Below the pieces are notes generated by a model. The model saw only the letters and a program-made list of their open reading frames with translations. It made no database searches and was not told the DNA's origin. The position numbers were made by a program, and so were the translations under genes. From Albimonas marina (GTDB lineage Bacteria; Pseudomonadota; Alphaproteobacteria; Rhodobacterales; Rhodobacteraceae), in assembly GCF_029223255.1 (NCBI RefSeq), contig NZ_JARHUC010000008.1, forward strand, positions 295,491 through 359,490: a DNA stretch of 64,000 bases, written 5' to 3'. Shown piece by piece: positions 63,206 to 64,000 of the stretch; the first letter of the stretch is position 1, and every line of letters starts with the position of its first letter.

Positions 63206-63288
63206 CCCGCCCAGCCGTCCGCGATCCTGTTGCCGTCATCCCGCTGCATCGGTAACACTTTCCCTTACGGCATCGTGGGGACAGGCGC

Positions 63289-63963
63289 ATGGGCCCCGAC
63301 CTCTCGGTCAGACGGCTGACGACGATCGTCGCGGCGGATGCAGCGGGATACTCCCGCCTTGTCCGCGCCGACGAGGACGGGACGCTTGCGGCGTTGCAGG
63401 CGCATCGCGCCGAGCTGATCGATCCGCAGATCGCCGCCCATGGCGGGCGCATCGTGAACACCGCCGGCGACGGGCTCCTGCTCGAGTTTCCCAGCGTGGT
63501 GGACGCGCTCAGGTTCGCCCTGACGGTCCAGCGCGGCATGCGCGCGCGCAACGCCGGGATGCCGCAGGATCGACGGATCGAGTTCCGCATCGGCGTCAAC
63601 GTCGGCGACGTGGCCAGCGTCGGCGACGACCTGCTGGGCGACGGGGTCAACGTCGCCGCGCGGATCGAGGCGCTCGCCGATCCGGGGGGCGTCTGCCTCT
63701 CGCGCACCGCGCGCGACCAGGTGCGGGATCGCAAGGAGTTCGCGCTCGAGGATCTGGGCGAGCTCGAAGTCAAGAACATCGAGCGCCCCGTCCGGGTCTT
63801 CCGCCTGAAGGTCGACGGGACGGGAGCCGAACCGAAGCCTCCTCGCACCGCCCTCGCCGCGCGCCTGCGCGGCGCCGCTGAACCGCTCCGGGTCTGCCGG
63901 AGGCTCCCACTCCTGAGTAGGATGGAGCCCCATGAGCAAGACGACGAACAAGTTCTCCCCTGA
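63289..63963 (+). pseudogene. Class III cyclase gene cut by IS element
   Basis: The first 196 codons encode a class III adenylate/guanylate cyclase domain: Asp17 (VAADAAGYS) and Asp61 (NTAGDGLLLEF) for metals, and Asn121/Arg125 in GVNVAARIE for the transition state. The usual purine-selecting Lys is Asn57. From codon 197 (63879) the reading frame enters the left end of an IS3-like element and stops at 63963 with 28 foreign residues. Relatives of this layout normally continue into a long C-terminal region after the cyclase domain, so the gene is probably truncated. The cyclase domain itself is complete and might still function. It is 83 bp after the RTX gene. Confidence 0.8.
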
Positions 63964-64000
63964 GGTCCGCGATCGCGCGGTTCGCTTGGTGCTGGACAGC
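63879..64000 (+). mobile_element. Left end of IS3-family insertion sequence
   Basis: A terminus starting TGAACCGCTCCGGGTCTGCC (63879-63898) is followed after about 50 bp by the start of an IS3-type orfA, and a cyclase reading frame is interrupted exactly here. TGAACCGC-type ends are common in IS3-family elements of proteobacteria. The right end, orfB and target duplication lie beyond the window, so the exact boundary is inferred from the homology break. Confidence 0.75.
63932..64000 (+). CDS. IS3-family transposase OrfA, N-terminus
   Basis: Only 23 codons before the window ends. KFSPEVRDRAVRLVLDS is the classic start of the HTH_Tnp_1 OrfA protein of IS3-family elements, which binds the element ends and is fused to OrfB by frameshifting. 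GGATGGAG lies five bases before ATG 63932. The gene continues past 64000. Confidence 0.85.
   Translation, partial: MSKTTNKFSPEVRDRAVRLVLDS

Overview
The window looks like chromosome from a very GC-rich alphaproteobacterium, probably Rhodobacterales or a near relative. I infer this from the strong G/C third-position bias, the many Tat-exported binding proteins, the abundance of ABC importers, and TTG/GTG starts preceded by good Shine-Dalgarno sequences. The genus is a guess. I found no rRNA, tRNA or CRISPR array.

Layout. 1-12.3 kb is mainly signalling: the start of a FAD-dependent oxidoreductase, a soluble-adenylyl-cyclase-like protein (two cyclase domains, an AAA ATPase, TPR-like helices), a CheB/CheR fusion, a response regulator overlapping a hybrid histidine kinase, and a GGDEF-EAL protein. 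12.4-21.9 kb is a peptide-uptake locus: a GntR regulator and a DUF1028 protein on one strand, and opposite them a dpp-type ABC importer followed by gamma-glutamyltransferase. 22.0-26.9 kb holds a coiled-coil membrane protein next to a ClpP-like membrane-anchored protease, a Crp-type regulator, a LysE exporter, a small DUF4278-like protein and a GNAT enzyme. The promoter region between the LysE and DUF4278-like genes carries three CRP-type boxes.

27.1-33.6 kb is a polyamine-type ABC operon (potBCDA order) with a class III aminotransferase, divergent from a LysR gene. 33.6-40.8 kb is a BMP/nucleoside-type ABC operon with a cytosine-deaminase-like amidohydrolase, divergent from a GntR gene. 41.0-43.3 kb encodes a SulP-STAS-cyclic-nucleotide-binding fusion. 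43.3-49.2 kb is a TetR/AraC-controlled set of small redox or detoxification proteins (AhpD-like, DUF1348, PNPOx-like, isochorismatase-like, YHS). 49.3-56.1 kb is a TetR-controlled operon combining a metallophosphoesterase, a Ugp-like ABC importer and a tyrosine-phosphatase-like enzyme. I infer that it imports and degrades a phosphoester. 56.9-63.2 kb is a single RTX calcium-binding protein gene of about 2,090 codons with no type I secretion genes beside it. The window ends in a class III cyclase gene interrupted by the left end of an IS3-family element.

Common themes. Each of the four ABC loci lies beside a divergently transcribed regulator, and the intergenic region in each case contains a palindrome or inverted repeat. 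Each of the four ABC binding-protein genes is followed by a stem-loop before the next operon gene. Cyclic-nucleotide components recur (two cyclases, a Crp protein with CRP boxes, a cNMP-gated SulP, a CpdA/GpdQ-like phosphodiesterase), but they are spread over the window and not in one operon.
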